Shown here: positions 1 through 8,171 of the stretch, piece by piece
How positions within the stretch are numbered: position 1 is the stretch's first letter
Layout: each line of letters opens with the position of its first letter
Position numbers and translations under genes: made by a program
Notes under the pieces: model-generated
Databases searched by the model: none
The model's input: only the letters and a program-made list of their open reading frames with translations
What the model was told of the DNA's origin: nothing
Assembly: GCF_014640255.1 (NCBI RefSeq)
Contig: NZ_BMGP01000008.1
Coordinates: 1 to 64,000 of the forward strand
Reading direction: 5' to 3'
Length of the DNA: 64,000 nucleotides
From: Subtercola lobariae
Lineage (GTDB): Bacteria > Actinomycetota > Actinomycetes > Actinomycetales > Microbacteriaceae

Positions 1-114
1 CACGTCCGGCCACACGAAGCGATCGCCTGGAACCGGCCCGCCGACGTTCACGCCGGCCTCGCCGACCCCACCATCCCCAACTTCGAAAAAGAAGAAACCC
101 TGCCAACTACTTGA
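1..114 (+). CDS. DDE-type transposase, C-terminal end (partial at window edge)
   Basis: The first frame is open from base 1 and encodes 37 residues ending at TGA 112-114. The tail has the pattern RPHEAIAWNRPADVH followed by GLADPTIPNF, which resembles the extreme C-terminus of integrase-core transposases of the IS3/IS481 type, where an RPH motif lies near the end. The stop is followed directly by bases that look like an insertion-sequence end (about 98-122), overlapping the last codons. The catalytic DDE residues lie outside the window, so the family assignment rests on the tail alone. Confidence 0.6.
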   Translation, partial: HVRPHEAIAWNRPADVHAGLADPTIPNFEKEETLPTT

Positions 115-144
115 CGCGGGACACGGTCACGCCCCCGTGCTGCC

Positions 145-283
145 GGGGTGGGTGTCGGGCGATTGTTTGGCTGCCTGTCGAGTTATGGATGCCAGCGCCG
201 CCGCACCCCAACGCTCCCGCACAAACAGCGCTGACATTCATTGTTTGAGCTGGGCAGACAAATTATCGCCCGACACCCACCCC
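145..283. repeat. 139-bp element with 33-bp imperfect terminal inverted repeats (MITE-like)
   Basis: The left arm 145-177 and the reverse complement of the right arm 251-283 match at 28 of 33 positions, and the outer 19 bases (GGGGTGGGTGTCGGGCGAT) match perfectly. The 73-bp interior has no credible gene. Size and ends are those of a miniature inverted-repeat element or a solo palindromic repeat, and it lies about 20 bp beyond the transposase remnant. I saw no second copy in this window and no clear target-site duplication. Confidence 0.6.
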
Positions 284-284
284 A

Positions 285-322
285 CCACCCCAAAACCACC
301 CCACCACCTCAAAACCACCCCA
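285..322. repeat. Two tandem 19-bp C/A-rich units
   Basis: CCACCCCAAAACCACCCCA at 285-303 is repeated at 304-322 with one change. It adjoins the right inverted repeat and lies just beyond the 3' end of the minus-strand gene that ends at 348. It may be simple slippage. No gene is visible in 115-347. Confidence 0.7.
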
Positions 323-347
323 CAACGCCGAACCCAGCAAAGGCGGG

Positions 348-1514
348 CTACTCAGCGAGCGGCACCCCGAGATACCGAGAGTAGGTGCGCGCAGCGGAAG
401 AAGCACCCGCGAGTTGCGCAGCCGTCAGCGTCACGAAGGGGTCGAACGTGACCGTCACCTTTTTCGCCGTGGCGCGGCGCGACCAGGTGCCGAGAACGCG
501 GCCACCAGCCACGATGGTCGGCAAGAACATCCCGTTGCCCCCGGGAACGATCCGCTCGAAGTGCGCCGCATCGAGGGCAGCGCTGCGGTCGGTGTAGCCG
601 AGGAGGTACTCGTCGAACCCGGGCAGCAGGTGCACGGGAGGCTTGCGCGGTGGGCGGGCGGCAGCGACCGCCGGAATGCCGGTACTGTCGCTGACAGGCG
701 AGCCCGGGTCAGAACCGCCTCGCGAGGCGGCGTCGAGCGTGCCGGCGCCCATCCAGTACGTCACACCGTCGAGTTCCAGCGACTCGAGACCCGGCCGAGC
801 GATGTTGAGACCGGTGGCCGCCTCTTTCGCCAACACTTTCGACCACCAGAGAAAGTCTTTCAGCGTTGCGGGCCCGTGGCTGGTGAAGTAGCGCTGCACC
901 AGTTCGCCGAGACTCTCGTCGCGCTGCAAGCGGCGAGGCGCGGTAACCCACTCGTCGAGCAGCACCAGCGCCTGCGCATTGCCGATCATCGGGCCGAAGC
1001 ACAGCGTTTTGGTGTGGCTGAGGTACCAGAGCACGTGCACCCCGCGTTGGCCGTCGGTCGCGACTCCGCCTGCGGCGAACTCAGCGAAGAGTTCGTCGCG
1101 GGTCAGTGCCCGCCCACCCGAGAGCGCACTCTCGGCGATGACCCGCGCTTGCTCGAACGTCGACGTGTCGAGACCGAGGCCTCGGTGTCTGGTTGCCGCA
1201 CCGGCTATCGTTCGCGAAGCCGTCAGATCGAGCATCCAGCCCAGGTCTTCGCCTGCCACGAAATGAAGCGTGCCCCGAAACGGCCACGATCGCACGAACT
1301 CGCCACCGTTCAACGACGCGTCGACGTCGGCGAGCGTGCAGCCGGGTGTGCGCAGCCCGACCGACCACTTCGCGCCCGGCAGGTCTTGGGCTTGCATCGC
1401 GGTCATCCAGCGCACGGTTTCGCTGGCCGAGGCCGGCGTTGCACCGGGCGCGATGCGCTGGCTGGCCAAGCGCAACCCGGTCAGTCGCTTGCGGTCAGCA
1501 TTCGTTTTCGCCAT
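348..1514 (-). CDS. Winged helix DNA-binding domain protein (HTH_42 / AlkX-YcaQ-like)
   Basis: The 388-residue product starts MAKTNADRKRLTGLRLASQR and carries the family's early block WMTAMQAQDLPGAKW, then RSWPFRGTLHFV around residues 75-86 and a C-terminal HLLPGFDEYLLGYTDR block. These are the signatures of the HTH_42 winged-helix family, which includes YcaQ/AlkX-type DNA glycosylases acting on alkylated or crosslinked DNA. Many actinobacterial members are uncharacterised, so glycosylase activity is only an inference. The ATG at 1512-1514 follows a low-complexity spacer after the App1 gene on the same strand, so the two may be co-transcribed. Confidence 0.8.
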   Translation of the reverse strand: MAKTNADRKRLTGLRLASQRIAPGATPASASETVRWMTAMQAQDLPGAKWSVGLRTPGCTLADVDASLNGGEFVRSWPFRGTLHFVAGEDLGWMLDLTASRTIAGAATRHRGLGLDTSTFEQARVIAESALSGGRALTRDELFAEFAAGGVATDGQRGVHVLWYLSHTKTLCFGPMIGNAQALVLLDEWVTAPRRLQRDESLGELVQRYFTSHGPATLKDFLWWSKVLAKEAATGLNIARPGLESLELDGVTYWMGAGTLDAASRGGSDPGSPVSDSTGIPAVAAARPPRKPPVHLLPGFDEYLLGYTDRSAALDAAHFERIVPGGNGMFLPTIVAGGRVLGTWSRRATAKKVTVTFDPFVTLTAAQLAGASSAARTYSRYLGVPLAE

Positions 1515-1598
1515 CGTTCGCCTCGCCCCGCTCCGCCTTACCCTCGCCTCGCCTTACCGTCGCTCCGCCTCGCCCAGCCCCGCCGAATGCCGCTGCGC

Positions 1599-2675
1599 TC
1601 AGAGCAGCCCGGCGGCCCGCAATTGCTTGGCGAGACCGGCACCGTCGGGCGCGTACACCCACAACGCCTGCGACTTCTCTGACATGTCTTCGGCCTTTGA
1701 ACGACCGCCGGCGAGTACCGCCTCGCTTGGCGAAAGCTGTCGTATCGCGATAGCCGCCACGTTGTTCGGGTACAGCTCTTCGAATTCGCCGTAGATCTCT
1801 TCGTCGTGCTGGCCGTCGTCACCCACCAGCAGCCACTTCATCTCAGGAAACTCCTCGGCGAGCCGGTGCAGGTTGTCGCGCTTGTGCTCCCGCCCGCTGC
1901 GAAAAAGCCGGTCGTGCGTGGGCCCCCAGTCGGTGAGCAGCAGGGCGCCAGAGGGGTAGAGGTTGCGCGACAAGAACCGGGTCAACGTGGGTGCCACGTT
2001 CCATGCTCCCGTCGAGAGATAAATTGTGGGCGAACCCGGATGCACGGAGGCAAGCCGATCGAGCAGCACGGCCATGCCGGGCGTCGGCATACGAGCGTGC
2101 TCGTCGAGCACGAACGTGTTCCACGCGGCCAGCAGCGGCCGGGGCAACGCCGTCACCATCACGGTGTCGTCGATGTCACTGACCACGCCGAACTTCGCTG
2201 AAGGGTCGATGACGAACACGGGGGCTTCGACGATCTGCGAGTCTTCGGCTTGCAGTTGAATGGTGTGCCAGCCGGGTTCGAGCGAAACGGCGAGTTCAGC
2301 ATCCACTACCCCGCCGCGGTCGGCCTTCACCTGGTGCACGACCCCGTCGACGGTCACCGTGACCTCGACCTCGTTCACAGGAACGCTTGTGAAGCTGCGC
2401 CAGCCACGCACGGTCTCGTCTCGCCGGCCGATAAGGGGCAGCCGACGGCGATGCTTCTTGTCGCGGGTCAGCAGCACGCGGCTGAGCACCCGAATCCAGG
2501 TGGTCGAGCCGTAGCCGGTGTACGGGATGACCGTGGTGTAGTACCCGCGTTTGCGCGCCCTATTCTCGCGAAATTCGTGAAACGCGTCTTCGATTCGGGC
2601 AGCCCTGTGCAATATGAGTTCAGGGGTGACCTTGGTTACGGGGAAGGTCGGTGCTGGCTCGGTTGACACCCGCAC
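1599..2675 (-). CDS. App1 family phosphatase domain protein (DUF2183)
   Basis: The 358-residue protein has the HAD-like acid-phosphatase motif SDIDDTV (Asp167 and Asp169) and downstream blocks FYLSTGAWN-like (YLSTGAWNVAP), LLLTDWGPT and KWLLVGDDGQHDEEIYGEF, which are the hallmarks of the App1/DUF2183 catalytic domain, named for yeast phosphatidate phosphatase App1. The bacterial substrate is not known. The start is a GTG at 2673-2675; another GTG lies two codons in. No signal peptide is evident, so it is probably cytoplasmic. Confidence 0.85.
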   Translation of the reverse strand: MRVSTEPAPTFPVTKVTPELILHRAARIEDAFHEFRENRARKRGYYTTVIPYTGYGSTTWIRVLSRVLLTRDKKHRRRLPLIGRRDETVRGWRSFTSVPVNEVEVTVTVDGVVHQVKADRGGVVDAELAVSLEPGWHTIQLQAEDSQIVEAPVFVIDPSAKFGVVSDIDDTVMVTALPRPLLAAWNTFVLDEHARMPTPGMAVLLDRLASVHPGSPTIYLSTGAWNVAPTLTRFLSRNLYPSGALLLTDWGPTHDRLFRSGREHKRDNLHRLAEEFPEMKWLLVGDDGQHDEEIYGEFEELYPNNVAAIAIRQLSPSEAVLAGGRSKAEDMSEKSQALWVYAPDGAGLAKQLRAAGLL

Positions 2676-2828
2676 AGTCTGTCAGATCAGGCTGAAGACT
2701 TCGGAGATTGGGCTCTCAGTCGTGAAGATAAATCGAAAATGAAATGTTGTTCGGCCACTTTTCCTGGCAAACGCGAGAGAATTTACTCAGACTCGGTGAC
2801 TCGTACGTAGATGATTCCTCGCCTGCGA

Positions 2829-2851
2829 GTAACATGAGACTTACTTGTTAC
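2829..2851. promoter_or_regulatory. Candidate TetR operator (GTAACA-N11-TGTTAC)
   Basis: A perfect 6+6 inverted repeat with an 11-base spacer ends 20 bases before the GTG of the TetR gene. A nested AGTAA/TTACT repeat shares the same centre region. The site lies in a locally AT-rich stretch (2700-2870), as expected for a promoter. Autoregulation by the adjacent TetR protein is inferred from position. Confidence 0.5.
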
Positions 2852-2871
2852 AACGAAGGGGATGGCCCAAA

Positions 2872-3531
2872 GTGTCGCTCAGTAAGCTCATCGACGAAAC
2901 CCTGCTCGAGATGGTCAACGTTCGAAACGAGCCTGTTCAGGTTCGCAGTTCGACACGTATTTCTGCCTTGGTCGATGCCGCAGCCGAGGTCGTCGAAGAG
3001 GTCGGCGTCGAGCGCATGACGACGGCCATGGTCGCCGAGCGAGCGGGCGCCTCCATCGGCACCGTCTACCGCTACTTCCCCGACCGCATCGCGGTGCTCT
3101 CGGCGCTGAGTCTTCGCAGCATGGATCGCTTTTTGCGCCAGACCCGTGAGAACATCCTCCGTGAGAAGCCCGAGTCGTGGATCGACCTGCTGATGGTCTC
3201 GTTCGACACCGGCGTCGAGATGCATCGCACCGAGGTCGGCTTCACGTCGATTCGTCTGGGCGACTTGGTCTCGTACCCCGATGTGGAGCCGTCGGGCATC
3301 CGGTCGGCCCGCATCGCGAAGGCGTTCGCGGCCATCATCAGCGAAGACTTCGGCCTGGCCGAGACCGACGAACTGACCCTGCGCATCGAGATGTCGGTGA
3401 ACATGACCGACGCCTTGCTGACCCGGGCCTTCGTTGCCGACAAGAAGGGTGATGAGACCATCATCGCCGAGGCTCGCAAGGTCGTTCGGGGTTACCTGAC
3501 GTCGGTCAGCGAAGACGCGCCGGTCAAGTAG
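2872..3531 (+). CDS. TetR/AcrR family transcriptional regulator
   Basis: The 219-residue product has an N-terminal TetR DNA-binding domain at about residues 20-66 (RISALVDAAAEVVEEVGVER then MVAERAGASIGTVYRYFPDR) and an all-helical C-terminal ligand domain without recognisable specificity. GTG 2872 is preferred because AAGGGG lies about 11 bases upstream; a TTG at 2845 would give 9 extra residues of low quality. The gene lies 173 bp upstream of the osmoprotectant transporter on the same strand, so it may regulate that operon, itself, or both. Confidence 0.85.
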   Translation: MSLSKLIDETLLEMVNVRNEPVQVRSSTRISALVDAAAEVVEEVGVERMTTAMVAERAGASIGTVYRYFPDRIAVLSALSLRSMDRFLRQTRENILREKPESWIDLLMVSFDTGVEMHRTEVGFTSIRLGDLVSYPDVEPSGIRSARIAKAFAAIISEDFGLAETDELTLRIEMSVNMTDALLTRAFVADKKGDETIIAEARKVVRGYLTSVSEDAPVK

Positions 3532-3704
3532 CGGGTCTCGCCTGGTACGGGTCGCCCCTTCGGTAAGGCTCTCGTAACCTTTTCACCGTTGTGAATGTCG
3601 GTGGTGTGCGTAACACTGCGTCAAGCCCGGCTTTTGGCTTTGCCAATCGCCCGCAATGATGTTTTGCTTGGCCCACACCGCCCATCACGACGAGAGACGA
3701 CCAC

Positions 3705-4517
3705 ATGATCGAATTCACAGCGGTCACCAAACAGTTTTCTGACGGAACCGTGGCTGTCGACGAGTTCAGCCTGGTGATTCCGGCGCGCCAGACCACGGTG
3801 CTCGTCGGCTCGTCTGGGTCAGGTAAAACTACGCTTCTGCGCATGATCAACCGCATGGTGGAGAAGACCAGCGGCGAGATCGAGATCGACGGCGAAAGCA
3901 TCTACAAGCTCAACCCCGTGAAGCTCCGCCGCAGCATCGGCTATGTCATGCAGAACTCGGGGCTGCTGCCGCACCGCAAGGTGGTCGACAATGTCGCGAC
4001 CGTTCCTCTCTTGAACGGCGTCAAGAGAGCGGATGCCCGGCAGGCAGCCCTCGCCCTACTCGACACCGTGGGCCTCGACCGCGCCCTCGCCGACCGTTAC
4101 CCCAGTCAGCTCTCTGGCGGCCAACAGCAGCGCGTCGGCGTAGCTCGTGGCCTCGCTGCCGACCCCAACATCTTGCTTATGGACGAACCGTTCGGCGCCG
4201 TCGACCCCATCGTCCGCGCCGAACTGCAGCAAGAGCTCGTACGAATTCAACGTGACCTCGGCAAGACCATCGTGTTCGTGACCCACGACATCGACGAGGC
4301 GTTTCTGCTCGGCGACCAGGTGGTGCTGCTCGAAAAGGGTGGCCGTATCGCGCAGGCGGGCACGCCGGCCGAGATTCTCTCGAAGCCGGCCAACGACTTC
4401 GTGGCAACCTTCATCGGTGCCGACCGCGGCCGCCGGGCGCTGAAGGTCGAGGTGGTGAACGGCCGCAACGTGGTGGTCGACGCCGACGGCCGGCCCACGG
4501 GGGTACTGCAATCGTGA
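3705..4517 (+). CDS. Osmoprotectant ABC transporter ATP-binding protein (OpuCA/ProV-like)
   Basis: This is the ATPase of a glycine-betaine/choline/proline-betaine importer. The 270 residues hold Walker A GSSGSGKTT (about 35-43), the Q-loop region YVMQNSGLLPHRKV typical of ProV/OpuCA, signature LSGGQQQRVGVARGLA, Walker B ILLMDEPFGAVD and the switch His in VTHDIDEA. Many OpuCA/ProV proteins are longer and end in paired CBS domains that sense ionic strength; here only a short tail of about 30 residues follows the ATPase. It is the first of four genes with two permeases and a binding lipoprotein. Confidence 0.92.
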   Translation: MIEFTAVTKQFSDGTVAVDEFSLVIPARQTTVLVGSSGSGKTTLLRMINRMVEKTSGEIEIDGESIYKLNPVKLRRSIGYVMQNSGLLPHRKVVDNVATVPLLNGVKRADARQAALALLDTVGLDRALADRYPSQLSGGQQQRVGVARGLAADPNILLMDEPFGAVDPIVRAELQQELVRIQRDLGKTIVFVTHDIDEAFLLGDQVVLLEKGGRIAQAGTPAEILSKPANDFVATFIGADRGRRALKVEVVNGRNVVVDADGRPTGVLQS

Positions 4518-4530
4518 GGAACGCACTCTC

Positions 4531-5223
4531 GTGAACTGGGTCGTCAACAACTTCGATCTCATCTGGCAGCTCACGCTGATTCAGGTGACGCTCGCCATTC
4601 CGCCCATCATTCTGGGTTTCATCATCTCGCTGCCGCTGGGCTGGGTCGCCAACCGCTTCAAGCTGACCCGTGGGGTGCTGCTGACGGTCAGCGGGCTGCT
4701 CTACACGATTCCCTCGCTGCCGTTGTTCATCGCTCTGCCGGCCATCATCGGCACGGGCATCCTCGACCCCATCAATGTGGTCGTGGGCCTCACCATCTAC
4801 GCCGTGGCATTGATGGTGCGGCAGACTGCGGATGCTCTGGCCTCCGTCGACCCCGGAACCCGTCAGGCCGCCACCGCCATGGGTTTCTCGGGCTGGAGCC
4901 GATTCTGGCGGGTCGAGTTTCCCCTTTCCGGGCCCGTACTACTCGCCGGGATTCGGGTGGTGTCGGTCAGCACGGTCAGCCTCGTGAGCATCGGATCGGT
5001 CATCGGCGTCACAAGCCTGGGCTACCTGTTCTTGAACGGCCTGCAGCGCGACATTCCGGGCGAGGTCATCAGCGGTATCGTGGCGACGCTGGTGATCGCC
5101 ATCGTGTTCGACCTGGTGCTGGTCTTCATCGGGCGGCTGTTGATGCCGTGGACGCGGGCTGACAGAGCGCGCGTCTCGAAGCGCCGCGTGCGCGAGGCGC
5201 AGGCCGAGGCGGTGCTGTCATGA
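4531..5223 (+). CDS. Osmoprotectant ABC transporter permease (OpuCB/OpuCD-like)
   Basis: The 230-residue membrane protein has about six hydrophobic segments and the BPD_transp_1 coupling loop around DPGTRQAATAMGFSGWSRFWRVEFPL, which contacts the ATPase. The GTG start lies 13 bp after the ATPase gene, and the stop overlaps the next permease gene by 4 bases (ATGA), implying translational coupling. Family members form the channel as a homo- or heterodimer; with the following gene this one most likely forms a heterodimer. Confidence 0.9.
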   Translation: MNWVVNNFDLIWQLTLIQVTLAIPPIILGFIISLPLGWVANRFKLTRGVLLTVSGLLYTIPSLPLFIALPAIIGTGILDPINVVVGLTIYAVALMVRQTADALASVDPGTRQAATAMGFSGWSRFWRVEFPLSGPVLLAGIRVVSVSTVSLVSIGSVIGVTSLGYLFLNGLQRDIPGEVISGIVATLVIAIVFDLVLVFIGRLLMPWTRADRARVSKRRVREAQAEAVLS

Positions 5224-5957
5224 ACTTCATTCAGCAGGGCTTCGCGTGGATCTTCGATCCCGTGCGCTGGAGCGGCCCCGGTGACATTCCCAGCCGCATT
5301 CTCGAGCAACTCGGCTACACCTTCGGTGCGGTAGCCATTGCGGCGGCCATCGCCATACCCCTCGGCCTGCTCATCGGGCACACCGGCAAGGGCCGTGACG
5401 TTGCGGTCGCTCTCTCGGGCGGACTGCGTGCGCTGCCGAGTCTCGGCCTGCTCATCATCTTCGCGCTCGCCATCGGCATCGGGTTCAAGGCCCCGTTGCT
5501 CGCGTTCGTGATTCTGGCGATTCCACCCGTGTTGTCTGGTGCCTATGCCGGGGTCGAGGCCGTCGACAAACGCACGGTGGATGCCGCACGAGCCATGGGC
5601 ATGACCGAGTGGCAGGTGCTGACGAAAGTAGAGGTGCCGCTCGGGGCGCCGTTGATCGTGGCGGGCATCCGATCGGGCATTCTGCAGGTGGTGGCGACAG
5701 CGACACTGGCCTATTTCGCCAGCGGCGGGGCCCTCGGCGTGTTCATCAACGACGGGCTCGTGACGCGCGACTACAACGAGCTTTTGGGCGCCTCGATTCT
5801 GGTCACTGCGCTCGCATTGGTTCTGGAGGGCATATTCGCCCTTCTTCAGAGGTTGATCGTGCCACGCGGTGTCACCGCAGGGCAGATCGCAGAAGTTCGG
5901 TCGCGACCAACCCGGTCGAGACCGACGGTGGGATCCCCCATCCAAGAAGGGAAATAG
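5220..5957 (+). CDS. Osmoprotectant ABC transporter permease (second subunit)
   Basis: The 245-residue second permease has the family blocks LRALPSLGLLIIFALAIG, AIPPVLSGAYAGVEAVD and DAARAMGMTEWQVLTKVEVPL (coupling helix). It overlaps the preceding gene by 4 bases. Its soluble C-terminal tail (RSRPTRSRPTVGSP) is short and basic. The stop at 5957 is followed after 1 base by the ATG of the binding-protein gene, so all four genes form one tight operon. Confidence 0.9.
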   Translation: MNFIQQGFAWIFDPVRWSGPGDIPSRILEQLGYTFGAVAIAAAIAIPLGLLIGHTGKGRDVAVALSGGLRALPSLGLLIIFALAIGIGFKAPLLAFVILAIPPVLSGAYAGVEAVDKRTVDAARAMGMTEWQVLTKVEVPLGAPLIVAGIRSGILQVVATATLAYFASGGALGVFINDGLVTRDYNELLGASILVTALALVLEGIFALLQRLIVPRGVTAGQIAEVRSRPTRSRPTVGSPIQEGK

Positions 5958-5958
5958 C

Positions 5959-6885
5959 ATGTTCACAGCAGGCAAGAAAGGCCGTATCGCCGTTATCGGC
6001 GCTATCGCGGTCAGTGCGGCAATCGCACTGGCAGGGTGTTCGTCGAGTAGTAGTACCCCGCTCGGGTCGAGTGCGTCGGCTAGCGCAGGCACCATCGTCA
6101 TCGGCTCGCAGGCGTACTACTCCAACGAGATCATCGCCGAGATCTACGCGCAGGCGCTCGAGGCCAACGGCCAGACGGTGACCCGCCAGTTCAACATCGG
6201 GCAGCGTGACGCATACCTGCCGTCGGTGGAGAACGGCACCATCACGCTGTTTCCGGAGTACACCGGAAACCTCTTGCAGTACCTCGACAAGACGGCTACC
6301 GCCACCACATCGGCTGATGTCTACGCAGCGTTGCAGAAGGCCGTTCCCGACAACCTGACGGTTCTCGACCAGGCTCCTGCTGCCGACCAAGACGCGTACG
6401 TCGTCACCAAGGCATTCTCTGACGCCAACGGTGTGACGAGCATCGCCGACCTCGCCAAGGTGCCGAACCTGACGCTCGGCGCCAACCAGGAGTTCTCGAC
6501 CAGGCCCTACGGCCCCACGGGTGCTCTGAGCACCTACGGTGTGACTCTGGGATTCACCCCGATCAACGACTCCGGCGGACCCCTCACGGTTCAGGCGCTG
6601 CAAAACAACACGGTTCAGGTTGCTGACATCTACACCTCGTCATCGGCCATCACCAAAGACAACCTCGTTGTGTTGAGCGACCCGAAGGGCCTCATTCTGG
6701 CCTCGAACGTCGTTCCGCTGATCAACAAGGCCGCTGCAACCCCTGAGGTCACCTCGGTGATCAACAAGGTCGACGCCGCGTTGACCTCGTCTGAGCTCGC
6801 TGCGCTGAACGATGAGAGCACGGTCGACCAGAAGTCGTCTGCAGACATCGCGAAGGCCTGGCTGGCGAAAGAGAAACTGTTCTAA
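5959..6885 (+). CDS. Osmoprotectant ABC transporter substrate-binding lipoprotein (OpuCC-like)
   Basis: The 308-residue product begins with a lipoprotein signal peptide: basic MFTAGKKGR, a hydrophobic core and the lipobox LAGC, so Cys of AGCSSSS is the expected lipidation site. The mature part matches the OpuAC family (IVIGSQAYYSNEIIAEIYAQ, then LFPEYTGNLL), which binds betaine, choline or related quaternary amines outside the membrane. ATG 5959 is chosen because the signal peptide begins there and AAGAAGGGA lies just upstream. The stop TAA lies inside the first unit of a tandem repeat. Confidence 0.9.
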   Translation: MFTAGKKGRIAVIGAIAVSAAIALAGCSSSSSTPLGSSASASAGTIVIGSQAYYSNEIIAEIYAQALEANGQTVTRQFNIGQRDAYLPSVENGTITLFPEYTGNLLQYLDKTATATTSADVYAALQKAVPDNLTVLDQAPAADQDAYVVTKAFSDANGVTSIADLAKVPNLTLGANQEFSTRPYGPTGALSTYGVTLGFTPINDSGGPLTVQALQNNTVQVADIYTSSSAITKDNLVVLSDPKGLILASNVVPLINKAAATPEVTSVINKVDAALTSSELAALNDESTVDQKSSADIAKAWLAKEKLF

Positions 6886-6928
6886 GAGGCTCTGCTTCTA
6901 AGAGGCTCTGCTTCTAAGAGGCTTTGCT
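6881..6928 (+). repeat. Three tandem 16-bp units starting at the transporter stop codon
   Basis: TCTAAGAGGCTCTGCT occurs at 6881-6896, 6897-6912 and, with one change, 6913-6928, followed by another TCTAA. The first unit contains the real TAA stop (6883-6885), so the gene end appears to have been copied into the 3' untranslated region. Confidence 0.9.
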
Positions 6929-6951
6929 TCTAAAAATTTGTGCGTCTGAGC

Positions 6952-6983
6952 GCCGGGTTGCTTCCCTCGGGAGGCGGCCCGGC
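6952..6983 (+). terminator. Hairpin between convergent genes, possible terminator
   Basis: GCCGGG at 6952-6957 pairs with CCCGGC at 6978-6983, with an inner TCCC/GGGA stem. It lies between the convergent transporter operon and M56 gene. A strong T-run is missing; CTCGTTCGTT follows. It may be a weak intrinsic terminator usable by the plus strand. Confidence 0.45.
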
Positions 6984-6991
6984 CTCGTTCG

Positions 6992-8005
6992 TTAAGAAGC
7001 CAGCAACAAAACCGTGGGTATGGCCAGCATGACGACGGCGGTGCCCACGATGAACGCCCGTGTTGCGACGTTCAAGGGGGGCTCCGGATGCACGAGGCGG
7101 GCCACCCGCGCAGTGACGGGGTCGAGCGACCAGCCACCCGCGTTCTCGCGCGACGAACCGCCAGAACTGGCACCGACGCCAGCGCCTCGGCGATCGGCCA
7201 GCGCTACCGCGGCCGCGCGGCCGTTCGGGCGCCGCACGATGGCCTCGGTCTCAGCCGAGCCCACCAGCGCGATCGCTTGCGCCAGAGTCTCGTCGTCGGT
7301 GAAACGGCGGCTCTGATCATCCGCCAGCATCTCGACCAGCAGTGAGACGGCGACCTGGGCGCGGGTCGCGATGGGAAACCAGGGGAGGGCGCTGCGCCAC
7401 GACTCGAAGGCGACGAGCACGATGTGGTGTTGCTGGCGCAGGTGGCCGCGCTCGTGGGCGATGACGGCCTCGAGCTGATCGGTGCTGAGCAGAGTGACCA
7501 GGCCCTCAGAGAGCACGGTGACGGTTCGGGCTCCGGGCAGGCAGTAGGCAACGGGTGCGGGGGAGTCGATGATGTGCGTTCCCGGGCGGCCCTGCAGGGG
7601 AGTGCTGAGCAACTCGACGAGTGCGCGGTGGCGGCGGCGCTGCCGTTCGGTTCGGGTCGTGGTGACGGCCAGGTTCAGCAGCAGGTGTGCGGTGAGCAGG
7701 GCGGCGCTGCTGAGGGCGAAGATCTGAATCAGACCGACATCGGGGGGCAGCGGACCGGTGACGAAGAGGGGCGGCAGTTCGCGCAGCCCACGGATGAGAC
7801 TCGAACTGAACGGCGCAAGGCCGAAGGTGACGAGCGAGCCGATCATCGAGAATCCACCCGCGAGGGCGATGGCCGACCAGACACCGAGTGCGACTCCCGG
7901 CGAGCGGCTCGGCCAGTGCGCTTTGGCGAGCAGCACCGGAACCGGCCAGGCCAGCAGAACGGCGAGCGCGGCAAGTAGCACCGATGCGATGAGCATCGAG
8001 TTCAT
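6992..8005 (-). CDS. M56 family metallopeptidase (BlaR1/MecR1-type membrane protease)
   Basis: The 337-residue protein has hydrophobic segments at the N-terminus (residues 1-25, 41-65, 95-115) and the zinc motif HERGH at residues 184-188 in VIAHERGHLRQQHH. A final membrane segment lies at the C-terminus (IVGTAVVMLAIPTVLLLAS). It lacks the extracellular penicillin-binding sensor domain of classical BlaR1. It follows the BlaI repressor gene on the same strand after 166 bp. By family analogy it would cleave or inactivate that repressor when signalled; the signal is unknown, and the location beside cyd genes makes a redox or respiratory cue possible. Confidence 0.85.
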   Translation of the reverse strand: MNSMLIASVLLAALAVLLAWPVPVLLAKAHWPSRSPGVALGVWSAIALAGGFSMIGSLVTFGLAPFSSSLIRGLRELPPLFVTGPLPPDVGLIQIFALSSAALLTAHLLLNLAVTTTRTERQRRRHRALVELLSTPLQGRPGTHIIDSPAPVAYCLPGARTVTVLSEGLVTLLSTDQLEAVIAHERGHLRQQHHIVLVAFESWRSALPWFPIATRAQVAVSLLVEMLADDQSRRFTDDETLAQAIALVGSAETEAIVRRPNGRAAAVALADRRGAGVGASSGGSSRENAGGWSLDPVTARVARLVHPEPPLNVATRAFIVGTAVVMLAIPTVLLLAS

Positions 8006-8171
8006 GGCAGCTCTACTGTCAACCGGGGAAGCACGCGCTCAGCGTACCCGCATTGCCTCGGTCTCATCCCAGCCTCCACGCCTCGGGGTTTGACTCGTGA
8101 GCCCAATGCGACGCAGTTGAGCCGTTAGAGCGGACTCAGTGTGGTCGTAACGGACTCACTGCGGCGCAGAG

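Noticed and set aside
137-451. Open frame of 104 codons across the inverted-repeat element
   Set aside because: It runs through the palindromic arms and C-rich repeats and into the antisense of the HTH_42 gene; its composition is not protein-like.
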